Below, one piece after another: positions 56,050 through 64,000 of a DNA stretch of 64,000 bases (positions within the stretch are counted from its first letter, which is position 1; every line of letters starts with the position of its first letter). The notes under the pieces were generated by a model that did no database searches, was not told the DNA's origin, and was given only the letters and a program-made list of their open reading frames with translations. A program made the translations under genes and the position numbers. The DNA lies in contig NZ_JAIQXU010000025.1 in NCBI RefSeq assembly GCF_020166395.1, positions 1 to 64,000 on the forward strand, read 5' to 3'. This DNA is from Deinococcus betulae. Lineage in GTDB: Bacteria; Deinococcota; Deinococci; Deinococcales; Deinococcaceae.

Positions 56050-57211
56050 CCGACCAGATAGAGCTTTCGTGCCAGGCTTCTCCTCGCCGCAGGACGGGGG
56101 TGGAGGTGCCCAGCACCCGGTGCCCACCCTTGACCGCTGCCCGCACTATCAGGCGAGGATCAAGGGTGGGGTAAATAGTCTGGGCAAACTGGACCTCATC
56201 ACGGACATCCAGCGTTTCGCCGCTGGCCACAGAATCGGTGCCCAGGGCCACCTCGACCCCGGCGACGGCAAACGCGGTCCAGGGAAAGGTGCCGCAGCCC
56301 AGGTGATAGTTGCTGCGCGGGCAGGTCACGACTGGGCTGCCCGCGCGGGCCACACGGGCAATATCGTCTGACGTGACGTTGACCATGTGCACCAGGGTCG
56401 GCCGGGCGGCCAGCACGCCCAGTTCGTCCAGATACCGCACTGGCGTCAGGCCTAGTTCGGGGGCACGGCCGATGATCTCGGCAAAGTCGGCGGGGTAGTA
56501 AGCCGGGAGGCGGTGTTCCCAGAGTGGGCCGCCGCCGGTTTCAAAGAGTTCTCCTTCGGCAGGATGTTCGGCAACGTGGATTTGTAGGGGCAGGCCCTCG
56601 CCCGCCGCGTAGTCGGTCACCAGGCGCATCAGGCGGTGACTGACCGTAAAGGGCGTGTGAGGCGATAAGCCCACGCGCAGGCCGCCGGGCCGTTCCAGGC
56701 GGCGCCAGGCCTCCACCTGGGCCCGTACCGCCGCGAAGCGTTCGTCCGCCTGCTCCGGGAAGGTGCCCAGCACCTCGGCGTACAGCACGCCGCTCAGGTC
56801 TTCACGGGGCAGCAGCGCGTCCATGACGCCTGGAATATTCACAATGTCGCCCACGCCACCGGCGCCCAGGGCTGCCAGCCGGTCAGCGCCGGCCACCGCG
56901 CCAGCCACCCCACGCCGCTTGCGCTGGGCGATCACGACCTCCGGCAGCCAGCGGAAGTAGGGCAGCGCCTGAAAAGCGTAGTCACTCATGTCGAGGTGGG
57001 TATGGGCGTTGACAGGCGGCGGCGCAATCACGCCGGGCACGCGTTCCTCGCGGGCGTGGGGGTAAGCGGCACGTAGGGCGTCCGGCGCGCCGGTGGCTGC
57101 CACCGTTTGCCCGGCCACCACCACCGCCCCTGGCGACTGGGCACCCCCCATCCCGGTGTACAGCACGTCGCAGACAAGGAGGCGGGGGGTCAGGGCGTCC
57201 GGCATGGTCAT
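56036..57211 (-). CDS. Amidohydrolase, possible aminodeoxyfutalosine deaminase
   Basis: 391-aa metal-dependent hydrolase of the COG0402 group. Metal-site motifs: NAHTHLDMSD (HxH), LQIHVAEHPAEGELF (His and Glu), LVHMVNVTSDDI (His), and ALGTDSVASGETLDVRDEV (Asp). COG0402 members were once annotated as chlorohydrolases or adenosine deaminases; a D. radiodurans member was shown to deaminate 6-amino-6-deoxyfutalosine in menaquinone synthesis, and this protein could be its ortholog, but I cannot confirm that from sequence alone. Other N-heterocycle deaminases remain possible. ATG 57211 follows TAGCAT by 6 nt. Confidence 0.78.
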   Translation of the reverse strand: MTMPDALTPRLLVCDVLYTGMGGAQSPGAVVVAGQTVAATGAPDALRAAYPHAREERVPGVIAPPPVNAHTHLDMSDYAFQALPYFRWLPEVVIAQRKRRGVAGAVAGADRLAALGAGGVGDIVNIPGVMDALLPREDLSGVLYAEVLGTFPEQADERFAAVRAQVEAWRRLERPGGLRVGLSPHTPFTVSHRLMRLVTDYAAGEGLPLQIHVAEHPAEGELFETGGGPLWEHRLPAYYPADFAEIIGRAPELGLTPVRYLDELGVLAARPTLVHMVNVTSDDIARVARAGSPVVTCPRSNYHLGCGTFPWTAFAVAGVEVALGTDSVASGETLDVRDEVQFAQTIYPTLDPRLIVRAAVKGGHRVLGTSTPVLRRGEAWHESSIWSVRAG

Positions 57212-57560
57212 GGCCGCATGCTAGAGGCAAAGGGGACCGAATGGCAGCCTTTGAGGCCTGAGCCTGGCAGTTGCCGACCACCCTGAACTTGAGAGGCGAT
57301 TGGCCTGACAAAACGCCAGCTCAGCACGAAGGAAGCGAGGAAACTTCCTCAGGATGAGACCAACAATGAAGTTACATCAGCTTGACCCAGATCTGTCTTT
57401 CTTGGTGGCTTCAGGGCATTTGGGTCAAAGAGGGCCTGCTGCCCAGCTGGCAAAGGGCTTACAGCTCTTCCGGTTCACTGGGCAGTGGAAGCTCTCTTAC
57501 CTGCTCCATTTCATGAATCATTTTTGCCCTTCGTTGGCGCACCCTCACTCTTGACCCTCT
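57212..57560. other. Intergenic region, no gene seen
   Basis: Contains the amidohydrolase promoter and a palindrome AGGAA-AC-TTCCT (57340-57351). A 66-codon frame at 57354-57554 has no family resemblance or start signal. Confidence 0.45.
57218..57223 (-). promoter_or_regulatory. -10 hexamer of the amidohydrolase gene (leaderless type)
   Basis: TAGCAT on the minus strand, 6 nt before ATG 57211. Confidence 0.6.
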
Positions 57561-59138
57561 TCAGTCTGCCGCGCAGATGGCATTGCGGCCGCTTGATTTC
57601 ACGCGGTACAGGCGGCGGTCGGCCTCGCCCAGCAGCGCATCGAAGTCGTTGGCCTCGGTGTCGGCGACCCCAATACTCAGGGTGACGCGCAGCCCAGGAC
57701 GCAGCTCACCCCAGGCGTGGGCGCGCACAGCCCCCTGCAGGGCCTGACAGCTGGCCCGCAGCGCGTCCTGCCGTCCTGGGCGCAGCATCACAAACTCTTC
57801 GCCGCCGTACCGCGCCACGATGTCCCCTGGCTCAGCCACGGCGCGCAGCATCTGGGCCAAGCGCTGCAAGACGGCGTCTCCCAGCTGATGCCCCCAGGTG
57901 TCGTTGACCCACTTGAAATGGTAGATATCCAGCATGGCCGCCGAGAGCGGGGTCTGCGCACTGCACAGTTCGGCCAGGCGGCCCCCCTCCTGAAACAGAT
58001 AGTCGCGGTTGTGCAGCCGCGTCAGGCCGTCAATGCGGCTCAGTTCCCGGATACGGGCGTTCAGGGTTTGCAGGTCGCGCAGATGGCTCTGCAACTCGGC
58101 GGTGTAGCGCTGCTGCTCCTGGGCTGCCGCCTCCAGGTGATGAAAGCGGTGCAGCACGTCCAGCATGCGGAAGCCCTGTCGGCGCTCGGCGTGGTGCAGC
58201 TCGCGTTCTAGGGTCAGCACCTCGCACAGCGACGCCACCGCGTCCTGATGCTGTCCCAGCGCCGCCTGGGCCTCGGCCACCCGTTCGAGCAGGGTGGGCA
58301 GGCTGCCGTTGACTCCCAGGACGCGCGCCGCCGCCACCGCTGGCGTCAGCACGGCCAGCGCAGCCGCTGGCTGGGCACCCACACTGAGCGCCAGGGCCGC
58401 TGTGATGTGCAGTTCGGGGTGGTCGTGGGCCGCGCACAGCTCTCGCAAGTGGCGGCGCGCCCGCTTCACCCGCTCAGGCTGATCCAGCGCCCGCGCCACC
58501 GTGAGTTCCTCGGCGTAGGCGGCGGCGGCCAGGGCCGGATGCTGGCCCAGCAGCGGGCAGGCCAGCACCTGCTCCAGCGTGGCCTGCGCGGCCGACAGGT
58601 CGCCAGCTTCGCGGTCAAAGCGGACCAGGTGCAGCTGCGCCACCGCCGCCGCATACAGGTTGCCCAGCGCCTGAAAGGTCTCCAGGGCGCCGGCCACATG
58701 GGCGCGGGCCCGGACCGGGTCGCTGGCCCGCAACGTCACCCCCAGATCATGCTGCGCGATGGCGGTGCATTCCGGGTCCCCCACCACGCGCGACAGGCCC
58801 AGCTGTTCCTCGTACAGGGCAGCGGCCTGGTCGCGCTGGCCCAGGCGACTGTGCAAGGCCGCCAGCAGATTCAGGGCGCGCATCAGCCAGGGGCCAGCCG
58901 CCTGCGCGCGCAGGTCCAGCAGGGCGGCGCCCACCTGCGACACGGCACGGCTCAGGTGCCCGGCCCGCCAGTTGAGGTAGGCGAGCAGCACCCCTGCTTC
59001 GGGGCTCGGGTGACCGTCCACAAATCGCCCGTCCGTCTGAGCCATCTGGCGGGCGAGGTCCGGGGCCGTGTCCCGCAGCGACCAGGCGTCTTCCAGCAGG
59101 GTCAGCGGCTGTTGAGGGGCAAGGGCGAGGGCCGACAT
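57561..59138 (-). CDS. TPR-repeat diguanylate cyclase
   Basis: 525 aa. Residues about 1-340 are Ala/Leu-rich helical repeats of TPR type, a short coiled coil follows (LEAAAQEQQRYTAELQSHLRDLQTLNARIRELSRIDGLTRLHNR), and the last 160 residues form a GGDEF domain with active loop YGGEEF, which is a functional variant, and SIGVADTEA. It should make cyclic di-GMP from GTP in response to a partner bound by the TPR part. The LTRLHNRDYL segment is the standard GGDEF entry. No membrane helix. TACGCT lies 10 nt before ATG 59138, divergent from the polyprenyl synthase gene. Confidence 0.9.
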   Translation of the reverse strand: MSALALAPQQPLTLLEDAWSLRDTAPDLARQMAQTDGRFVDGHPSPEAGVLLAYLNWRAGHLSRAVSQVGAALLDLRAQAAGPWLMRALNLLAALHSRLGQRDQAAALYEEQLGLSRVVGDPECTAIAQHDLGVTLRASDPVRARAHVAGALETFQALGNLYAAAVAQLHLVRFDREAGDLSAAQATLEQVLACPLLGQHPALAAAAYAEELTVARALDQPERVKRARRHLRELCAAHDHPELHITAALALSVGAQPAAALAVLTPAVAAARVLGVNGSLPTLLERVAEAQAALGQHQDAVASLCEVLTLERELHHAERRQGFRMLDVLHRFHHLEAAAQEQQRYTAELQSHLRDLQTLNARIRELSRIDGLTRLHNRDYLFQEGGRLAELCSAQTPLSAAMLDIYHFKWVNDTWGHQLGDAVLQRLAQMLRAVAEPGDIVARYGGEEFVMLRPGRQDALRASCQALQGAVRAHAWGELRPGLRVTLSIGVADTEANDFDALLGEADRRLYRVKSSGRNAICAAD

Positions 59139-59257
59139 AGATTCGTTCAGCGTAAAACGGCCCCCCTATCCCGCGCCGTTACCCTTTGTTGAGCGTGCAG
59201 TCAGTCAATCTTCATTCCTTCGGCCCAGTCCGTTCACCGGACTGAAGGTCACTGCTC

Positions 59258-59263
59258 TATGCT
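59258..59263 (+). promoter_or_regulatory. -10 hexamer of the polyprenyl synthase gene (leaderless type)
   Basis: TATGCT, 8 nt before ATG 59272; no Shine-Dalgarno. Confidence 0.6.
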
Positions 59264-59271
59264 GCCCGGCG

Positions 59272-60261
59272 ATGCGCCCCGAACTGCTGGCCCGCGTGCT
59301 GACCCTGCTGCCCGACCAGGCCGCCCGCCCAGAACTGCGCGACTACTACGCCCTGCTGCGCGACTACCCGCAGCGGGGCGGCAAGGGCATTCGCAGTGAG
59401 CTGCTGCTGGCCAGTACCCGCGCCCACGGCGTTCAGGAAAGCGGCCCAGACTGGGAAGCGGCCCTGTGGCTGGCCGCCGCCCTGGAACTGTTTCAGAACT
59501 GGGTCCTAATTCACGACGACATCGAAGACGACAGTGAAGAGCGCCGGGGCCAGCCCGCGCTGCACCGCCAACACGGCGCCCCCCTGGCCATCAACGCGGG
59601 CGACGGCCTACACGCCTATATGTGGGCCGCTGTTCACCGCGCGGGGGTGCCGGGAGCCATGGAGGCCTTTCTGGACATGATTCATCGCACCGCCGAGGGC
59701 CAGCACCTTGACCTGTGCTGGGTAGAGCGCCGCGAGTGGGGCCTGCACGAGGCCGACTATCTGGAGATGGTGCGCCTGAAAACTGCGTACTACACCGTCG
59801 TGGTGCCGCTGCAACTGGGGGCGCTGGCGGCTGGCACTGCGCCCCACGACGGCTTTACGGCGGCCGGGCTGGCGCTGGGCACGGCCTTTCAGATTCGGGA
59901 CGACGTGCTGAACCTGCAGGGCGACCCGGCCAAATACGGCAAGGAGATCGGCGGCGACCTGCTGGAAGGTAAACGCACCCTGATTGTGCTGCGCTGGCTG
60001 GAAGGCGCCCCGCCCGCACAGCGCGAGGTGTTTCTGGACCAGATGCGCCGGGACCGCCCGGCCAAAGACCCGGCCCAGATTGCCCAGATTCATGCCTGGC
60101 TCCTGGCCAGCGGCTGCGTGACCGGCGCCCAGACTTTCGCTGACCAACAGGCGCAGGTGGGCTTGCAGGCGCTGAGCGACGCCCTTGAGGGCGCGCCGGA
60201 CCAGCAGGCCGCCGCCGAACTGCTGGGGACAGTGCGGACCCTCGCCAGCCGCGAGGCCTGA
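59272..60261 (+). CDS. Polyprenyl (geranylgeranyl-type) diphosphate synthase
   Basis: 329-aa trans-isoprenyl synthase condensing IPP with allylic diphosphates. The first aspartate-rich motif is LIHDDIEDDSEERRG and the second is FQIRDDVLNLQGD, where the last Asp of DDxxD is Asn. GGKGIRSEL (binding IPP) and the KYGKEIGGDLLEGKRTL lysine loop are also present. Products could feed carotenoid (deinoxanthin) or menaquinone side-chain synthesis; the chain length cannot be read with certainty. ATG 59272 follows TATGCT by 8 nt. Confidence 0.92.
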   Translation: MRPELLARVLTLLPDQAARPELRDYYALLRDYPQRGGKGIRSELLLASTRAHGVQESGPDWEAALWLAAALELFQNWVLIHDDIEDDSEERRGQPALHRQHGAPLAINAGDGLHAYMWAAVHRAGVPGAMEAFLDMIHRTAEGQHLDLCWVERREWGLHEADYLEMVRLKTAYYTVVVPLQLGALAAGTAPHDGFTAAGLALGTAFQIRDDVLNLQGDPAKYGKEIGGDLLEGKRTLIVLRWLEGAPPAQREVFLDQMRRDRPAKDPAQIAQIHAWLLASGCVTGAQTFADQQAQVGLQALSDALEGAPDQQAAAELLGTVRTLASREA

Positions 60262-60364
60262 AGGGCTCATTGGGCGGTGGCGCCTGGCTCTGAGAACTGT
60301 CTTTGCTGGGCTACGTGCTACTCGCACCGAAAGCCCAGAGCGGCGCCTCCCCTACCCCGGACCC

Positions 60365-61156
<792 letters not shown>

Positions 61157-61162
61157 GTGCCG

Positions 61163-61168
61163 AAGATA
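61163..61168 (-). promoter_or_regulatory. -10 hexamer of the N-formylglutamate amidohydrolase-like gene
   Basis: TATCTT on the minus strand, 6 nt before ATG 61156; it lies in the gap after the M23 peptidase gene. Confidence 0.55.
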
Positions 61169-61183
61169 CGGCAAGGGCCTGGC

Positions 61184-62266
61184 CTATCTGGGCCACAGGC
61201 GGTTCATCCAGCCCGCCGGATTGGTGCCCTCACCGCGCACCCGGATTTCCAGGTGCAGGTGGGGACCGGCGCTCAGGCCGGTGGTCCCCACCTCGCCCAG
61301 TTTGTCGCCCCGGCTGACCTTCTGGCCGACCTTGGCCGTCACGCGACTCTGGTGGAAGTACAGGCTGGTCACCCCGGCGCCGTGGTCAATGACCACCAGG
61401 CCGCCACGCACGGGGTAGCGCCCGGCGATCACCACCGTGCCGTCGTTGACCGCCAGTACGGGTGTGCCGCTGCGCGCCGGGTAATCGGTGCCAAAGTGGT
61501 AAGCCACCGGACCACCCGCCACATAGGTGCGCGGCTGCCCAAACGAGCTGCTAGTGGGCCTGACCCCCTCCAGTGCCGGGGCGAAAGGCCGGGTCCAGGC
61601 CTGCGTGGTGCGCCGGGCATAGGCCTTTTCCACCAGCGCGTCTTCTGCCTGCCGGGCGGGGTCCTGCAGCACCCCACTGATGCGCGCAGGCAGATTCAGG
61701 TGCTGAATAGGCTGCTCCAGGCTATTGACAGGGATACGCCCACGCACCAGCGCCCCGTCCAGGGTCACCTCGTACACCACCGGGGTGGTCTTGCCCAGCA
61801 CCACCCGGCCCGGCACGGCGTATTCGCCCGCCGCGCCGATGGGCTTAAGGGCCTCGGCAGGCTGGCGCACATCCTCGCCCACCTCACTGGGAAAACGGAC
61901 GGTGGCCTGCCCGGCCCGCGCGCCGCTTAAACGCAGCACGAACGCCTCGCCCATGCGCAGGCTGGCCGGCACTGTGATGTTGACGCCAGCAATGCGGACG
62001 GTGGACGGTGTGGGGGCCAGTTGCGCGGCGGGTAAAGGTGCGGGCCGGGCGGTCAGGGCCGGTGTGGGGGCCGCCGCACCAGACAGCTGCAAGGTCTGGC
62101 CCACTTCCAGCGTGGTGCCCTTCAGGCTGTTCAGGCGCACGAGGGCCTCGACAGTGGTGCCGCTCCGCCGCGCAATGGAATACAGGGTGTCGCCAGGCTT
62201 GACGGTGTAGGCCGCCGCGCCGCCCACCAGGAGCAGGGCGGCCAGCAGGGCAGTGCGGCGCATCAT
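61184..62266 (-). CDS. Secreted LysM-M23 metallopeptidase
   Basis: 360 aa. A signal peptide (MMRRTALLAALLLVGGAAA) is followed by a LysM peptidoglycan-binding repeat (YTVKPGDTLYSIARRSGTTVEALVRLNSLKGTTLEVGQTLQL, about residues 20-62), a Pro/Ala linker, a beta-sandwich region and a C-terminal M23/LytM domain with HFGTDYPARSGTPV (HxxxD) and GPHLHLEIRV (HxH), so the zinc site is complete. It should cut peptidoglycan crosslinks. ATG 62266 is preferred: TATCCT lies 7 nt upstream. ATG 62287 is possible but has no signal before it. Confidence 0.92.
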   Translation of the reverse strand: MMRRTALLAALLLVGGAAAYTVKPGDTLYSIARRSGTTVEALVRLNSLKGTTLEVGQTLQLSGAAAPTPALTARPAPLPAAQLAPTPSTVRIAGVNITVPASLRMGEAFVLRLSGARAGQATVRFPSEVGEDVRQPAEALKPIGAAGEYAVPGRVVLGKTTPVVYEVTLDGALVRGRIPVNSLEQPIQHLNLPARISGVLQDPARQAEDALVEKAYARRTTQAWTRPFAPALEGVRPTSSSFGQPRTYVAGGPVAYHFGTDYPARSGTPVLAVNDGTVVIAGRYPVRGGLVVIDHGAGVTSLYFHQSRVTAKVGQKVSRGDKLGEVGTTGLSAGPHLHLEIRVRGEGTNPAGWMNRLWPR

Positions 62267-62273
62267 GCCGCGC

Positions 62274-62279
62274 AGGATA
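62274..62279 (-). promoter_or_regulatory. -10 hexamer of the LysM-M23 gene (leaderless type)
   Basis: TATCCT on the minus strand, 7 nt before ATG 62266; it decides this start over ATG 62287. Confidence 0.55.
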
Positions 62280-62553
62280 AACCGCATGCGTGAGAGGACA
62301 GGAGGGCCACCCATTGGAAGCCTTTGCGGCAAGGCCGCCATTGACGCAGGCAAACGGGCGTGGCGGCCGTGTTCCAGTGCAGTGCCGGAGGCTGGGCGCC
62401 CAGATCCCACCGCAGCCCCCAGGGCACCTGGGAGGCACCCCTGGCCTCAGGATGGACCTGACCACCATCCGCCCACAGCTGGACGCTGGACTGCGGCATC
62501 CTGAACGCCACTGCCCCGCTGGCCTCTGTAGGCCCTGGTGTACAACAGGTTTG

Positions 62554-62907
62554 ATGAACCCCGACAACAGAGCGGTCATTACCCGGTGGCATGAAGTGGT
62601 AGCGCCAGCCACCGTGGCACTGGGACCCAGAGGCGCCGCGACCCTCAGTCCCGCCGAGTTTGCCGGCTGGATTCAGCGCTCGGGGATTCGGCTGGTGCCG
62701 CTGGCGTGGCACCCTGTCAGCGACCGTCTGATGGCCGTGGAGCAGGACGCCACCTGGCCAGACAGCGAGGCGCCGACCAGGGTGGCGACCCTATTCCGGG
62801 TGACGAACGGGCGGGTCTCAGCGGCCCTTCGCCTGCCGGACCTTCAGGCCGCCCTGGAGTTGGGCGCTGTCTACCGGGAACTGGCAGCAACTGAAACGTT
62901 GACCTGA
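62554..62907 (+). CDS. NTF2-like (SnoaL-type) small protein
   Basis: 117 aa. Start ATG 62554 (MNPDNRAVITRWHEVVAP) with ACAGGT upstream. The order helix, helix, then beta sheet ending RVATLFRVTNGRVSAALRLPDLQAALELG is that of SnoaL/NTF2-fold proteins, where 'F.. .NGRI....... D...AL...G' is the usual ending. Function unknown; could be a small ligand-binding or cyclase-like protein. The frame continues upstream to 62290 but without family sequence. Confidence 0.65.
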   Translation: MNPDNRAVITRWHEVVAPATVALGPRGAATLSPAEFAGWIQRSGIRLVPLAWHPVSDRLMAVEQDATWPDSEAPTRVATLFRVTNGRVSAALRLPDLQAALELGAVYRELAATETLT

Positions 62908-63025
62908 AGAGGTCGCCAGCCACAGATGAACTGAGTGGGACGAGGGGCGAACACAGCACCGCACCGCGCACCTGGCGCGTGTGGAGAGAGGCATCAGAAC
63001 CGCGCCTGTGTCGCCCCCGACCCCC

Positions 63026-63481
63026 TTAACCGACTGCCCGCTTCACCAGTTCGCTGATTCTGGTCTCGTGATCGGCAGTCAGCTCGGTCAGGGCAAAAGC
63101 GGTGGGCCAGAGGGTCCCGTCATCCAGGGCCGCCGCGTCGCTGAAGCCCAGGGTTGCGTAGCGGGCCTTGAACTTCTGCCCACTCTGAAAGAAGCAGACC
63201 ACCTTGCCGTTTTTGGTATAGGCGGGCATGCCGTACCACAGGCGGGGTGACAGGACCGGGGCGCTGGCCAGAATCAGCGCGTGCAGCCGCGTGGCCAGGT
63301 CGCGGTCTGGCTCTGACATCTCGGCGATCTTGGCCAGCACCTCGGCTGTTTCATCAGTCTTTGCCCCGCGTGGGCGGCGGGCTTCGCGCTTCAGTTCGGC
63401 AGCGCGCTCTTGCATGGCGGCGCGTTCGTCCTCAGTAAAACCGGCTGTGGCGGCGGCTTTCTGACGTGTCTTTTCCGGCAT
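63026..63481 (-). CDS. DUF1801-family protein
   Basis: 151 aa. The C-terminal part [67 protein letters not shown] matches the YdhG/DUF1801 fold (frataxin-like). The N-terminal 60 residues are Lys/Arg/Glu-rich and helical. Function unknown. ATG 63481 (MPEKTRQK) has AAGGAG about 9 nt upstream; the longer frame to 63541 does not add conserved sequence. Confidence 0.85.
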   Translation of the reverse strand: MPEKTRQKAAATAGFTEDERAAMQERAAELKREARRPRGAKTDETAEVLAKIAEMSEPDRDLATRLHALILASAPVLSPRLWYGMPAYTKNGKVVCFFQSGQKFKARYATLGFSDAAALDDGTLWPTAFALTELTADHETRISELVKRAVG

Positions 63482-63618
63482 AGAGGTCACTCCTTGTTGA
63501 AGAGGTCGCCGTTCATCCCTGGATGAAGCAAGCGAGAACACAGGACGCTAGGGCGGCACTGGCGCAGTTCTGGTGCTGTTCTAGAACCTAAAAACGCGAC
63601 CTGTGAGCGGCGAGGGCT

Positions 63619-64000
63619 TTAGCGGCGTTCCTGAATGCGAATCAGGTTGCCAGCGGGGTCGCGGAACGCGCAGTCCCGCACACCATACGGCTGCTCTGTC
63701 GGCTCCTGAACCACGTCAGCCTGGGCCTGCAGGCGCTCAAAAGTGCTGTCCAGGTCCGGGGTGGCCAGCACCAGGGCCGCGTAGGTGCCCTTGGCCATCA
63801 TCTCGGCAATGGTGCGCCCCTCATCTGGCGTCACGCCTGGGGTGGCCGCCGGCGGATACAGCACGATAGACACGCCGACCTGCTGGACCGACCCCACCGT
63901 AATCCAGTGCAGGCCGCCGTATTCCACCTGGCTGTGAACCTCAAAGCCCAGGGCGTCCCGGTAGAAGGCCAGTGAGGCGTCAGGGTCGGTGTGCGGCAGA
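63619..64000 (-). CDS. VOC/glyoxalase-superfamily protein (partial, runs off the window)
   Basis: The frame is open to the right edge, so the N-terminus is missing. The visible 127 residues show the VOC pattern: PDASLAFYRDALGFEVHSQVEYGGLHWITV, a middle LVLATPDLDSTFERLQAQ, and GVRDCAFRDPAGNLIRIQE with the C-terminal metal-ligand position. The GTG at 63927 is internal to the domain and not the start. Members include dioxygenases and antibiotic-binding proteins; no substrate can be given. Confidence 0.85.
   Translation of the reverse strand, partial: LPHTDPDASLAFYRDALGFEVHSQVEYGGLHWITVGSVQQVGVSIVLYPPAATPGVTPDEGRTIAEMMAKGTYAALVLATPDLDSTFERLQAQADVVQEPTEQPYGVRDCAFRDPAGNLIRIQERR

Noticed and set aside
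57354..57554. 66-codon ORF between amidohydrolase and GGDEF genes
   Set aside because: No start signal, no family resemblance and irregular codon use.

Overview
The window is GC-rich, gene-dense chromosomal DNA that reads as a Deinococcus species. Reasons: the housekeeping genes (secA, polA, ftsK, queA, class Ib nrd genes) are of deinococcal/Thermus type; PolA has no visible proofreading residues; a CAP-domain protein, a fasciclin protein and many small secreted proteins are present; and about two dozen genes have a TANNNT -10 hexamer only 6-10 nt before the start codon with no Shine-Dalgarno, the leaderless-mRNA architecture known from Deinococcus. I saw no convincing tRNA, rRNA, CRISPR array, prophage or complete insertion sequence.

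Layout. 1-5 kb: a frame-broken conserved gene at the edge, an orphan 3-oxoacid CoA-transferase A subunit, a secreted CAP protein and an M3 oligopeptidase. 5-14 kb: a double GNAT protein convergent with queA and a NYN nuclease, an aspartate aminotransferase, a MarR regulator followed by a dioxygenase-carboxylesterase fusion (MhqO-MhqD type), two secreted unknowns, signal peptidase I and an FKBP. 14.3-24.3 kb: a galactoside catabolic unit (DeoR repressor with a visible promoter/operator, sugar ABC transporter, GH42 beta-galactosidase, GH36 alpha-galactosidase, galT, galK) closed by a 17-bp hairpin. 24.3-31 kb: a small hydrophilic ORF, a tandem-repeat region, a secreted pullulanase with three CBM41 modules, a RibD-like reductase, a nucleoside hydrolase and a JAMM protease. 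31-40 kb: ftsK, a three-domain fasciclin protein, a phosphoesterase and a NatAB-type ABC exporter. 40-46 kb: a tandem winged-helix protein, a c-di-AMP receptor-like protein, and a thioesterase-nrdI-nrdE-nrdF-nrdH operon. 46-55.5 kb: polA, an unlisted 45-residue membrane protein, a gene with an in-frame stop, a short-chain dehydrogenase, a DUF389 membrane protein and secA. 55.5-64 kb: a lipoprotein, an amidohydrolase (possible aminodeoxyfutalosine deaminase), a TPR-GGDEF protein, a polyprenyl diphosphate synthase, an N-formylglutamate amidohydrolase-like protein, a LysM-M23 peptidase, an NTF2-like protein, a DUF1801 protein and a truncated VOC protein.

The most interesting non-standard signals are two small repeat families. 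A G-rich/C-rich repeat supplies the last codons of two convergent genes and an approximately 25-residue insertion just before the catalytic nucleophile of the GH42 enzyme. A palindromic repeat with compensatory stem changes supplies the ribosome binding site and start-codon context of galK and recurs beside polA. Otherwise the gene content is recognisable families; I did not find a clearly new defence or biosynthetic system.
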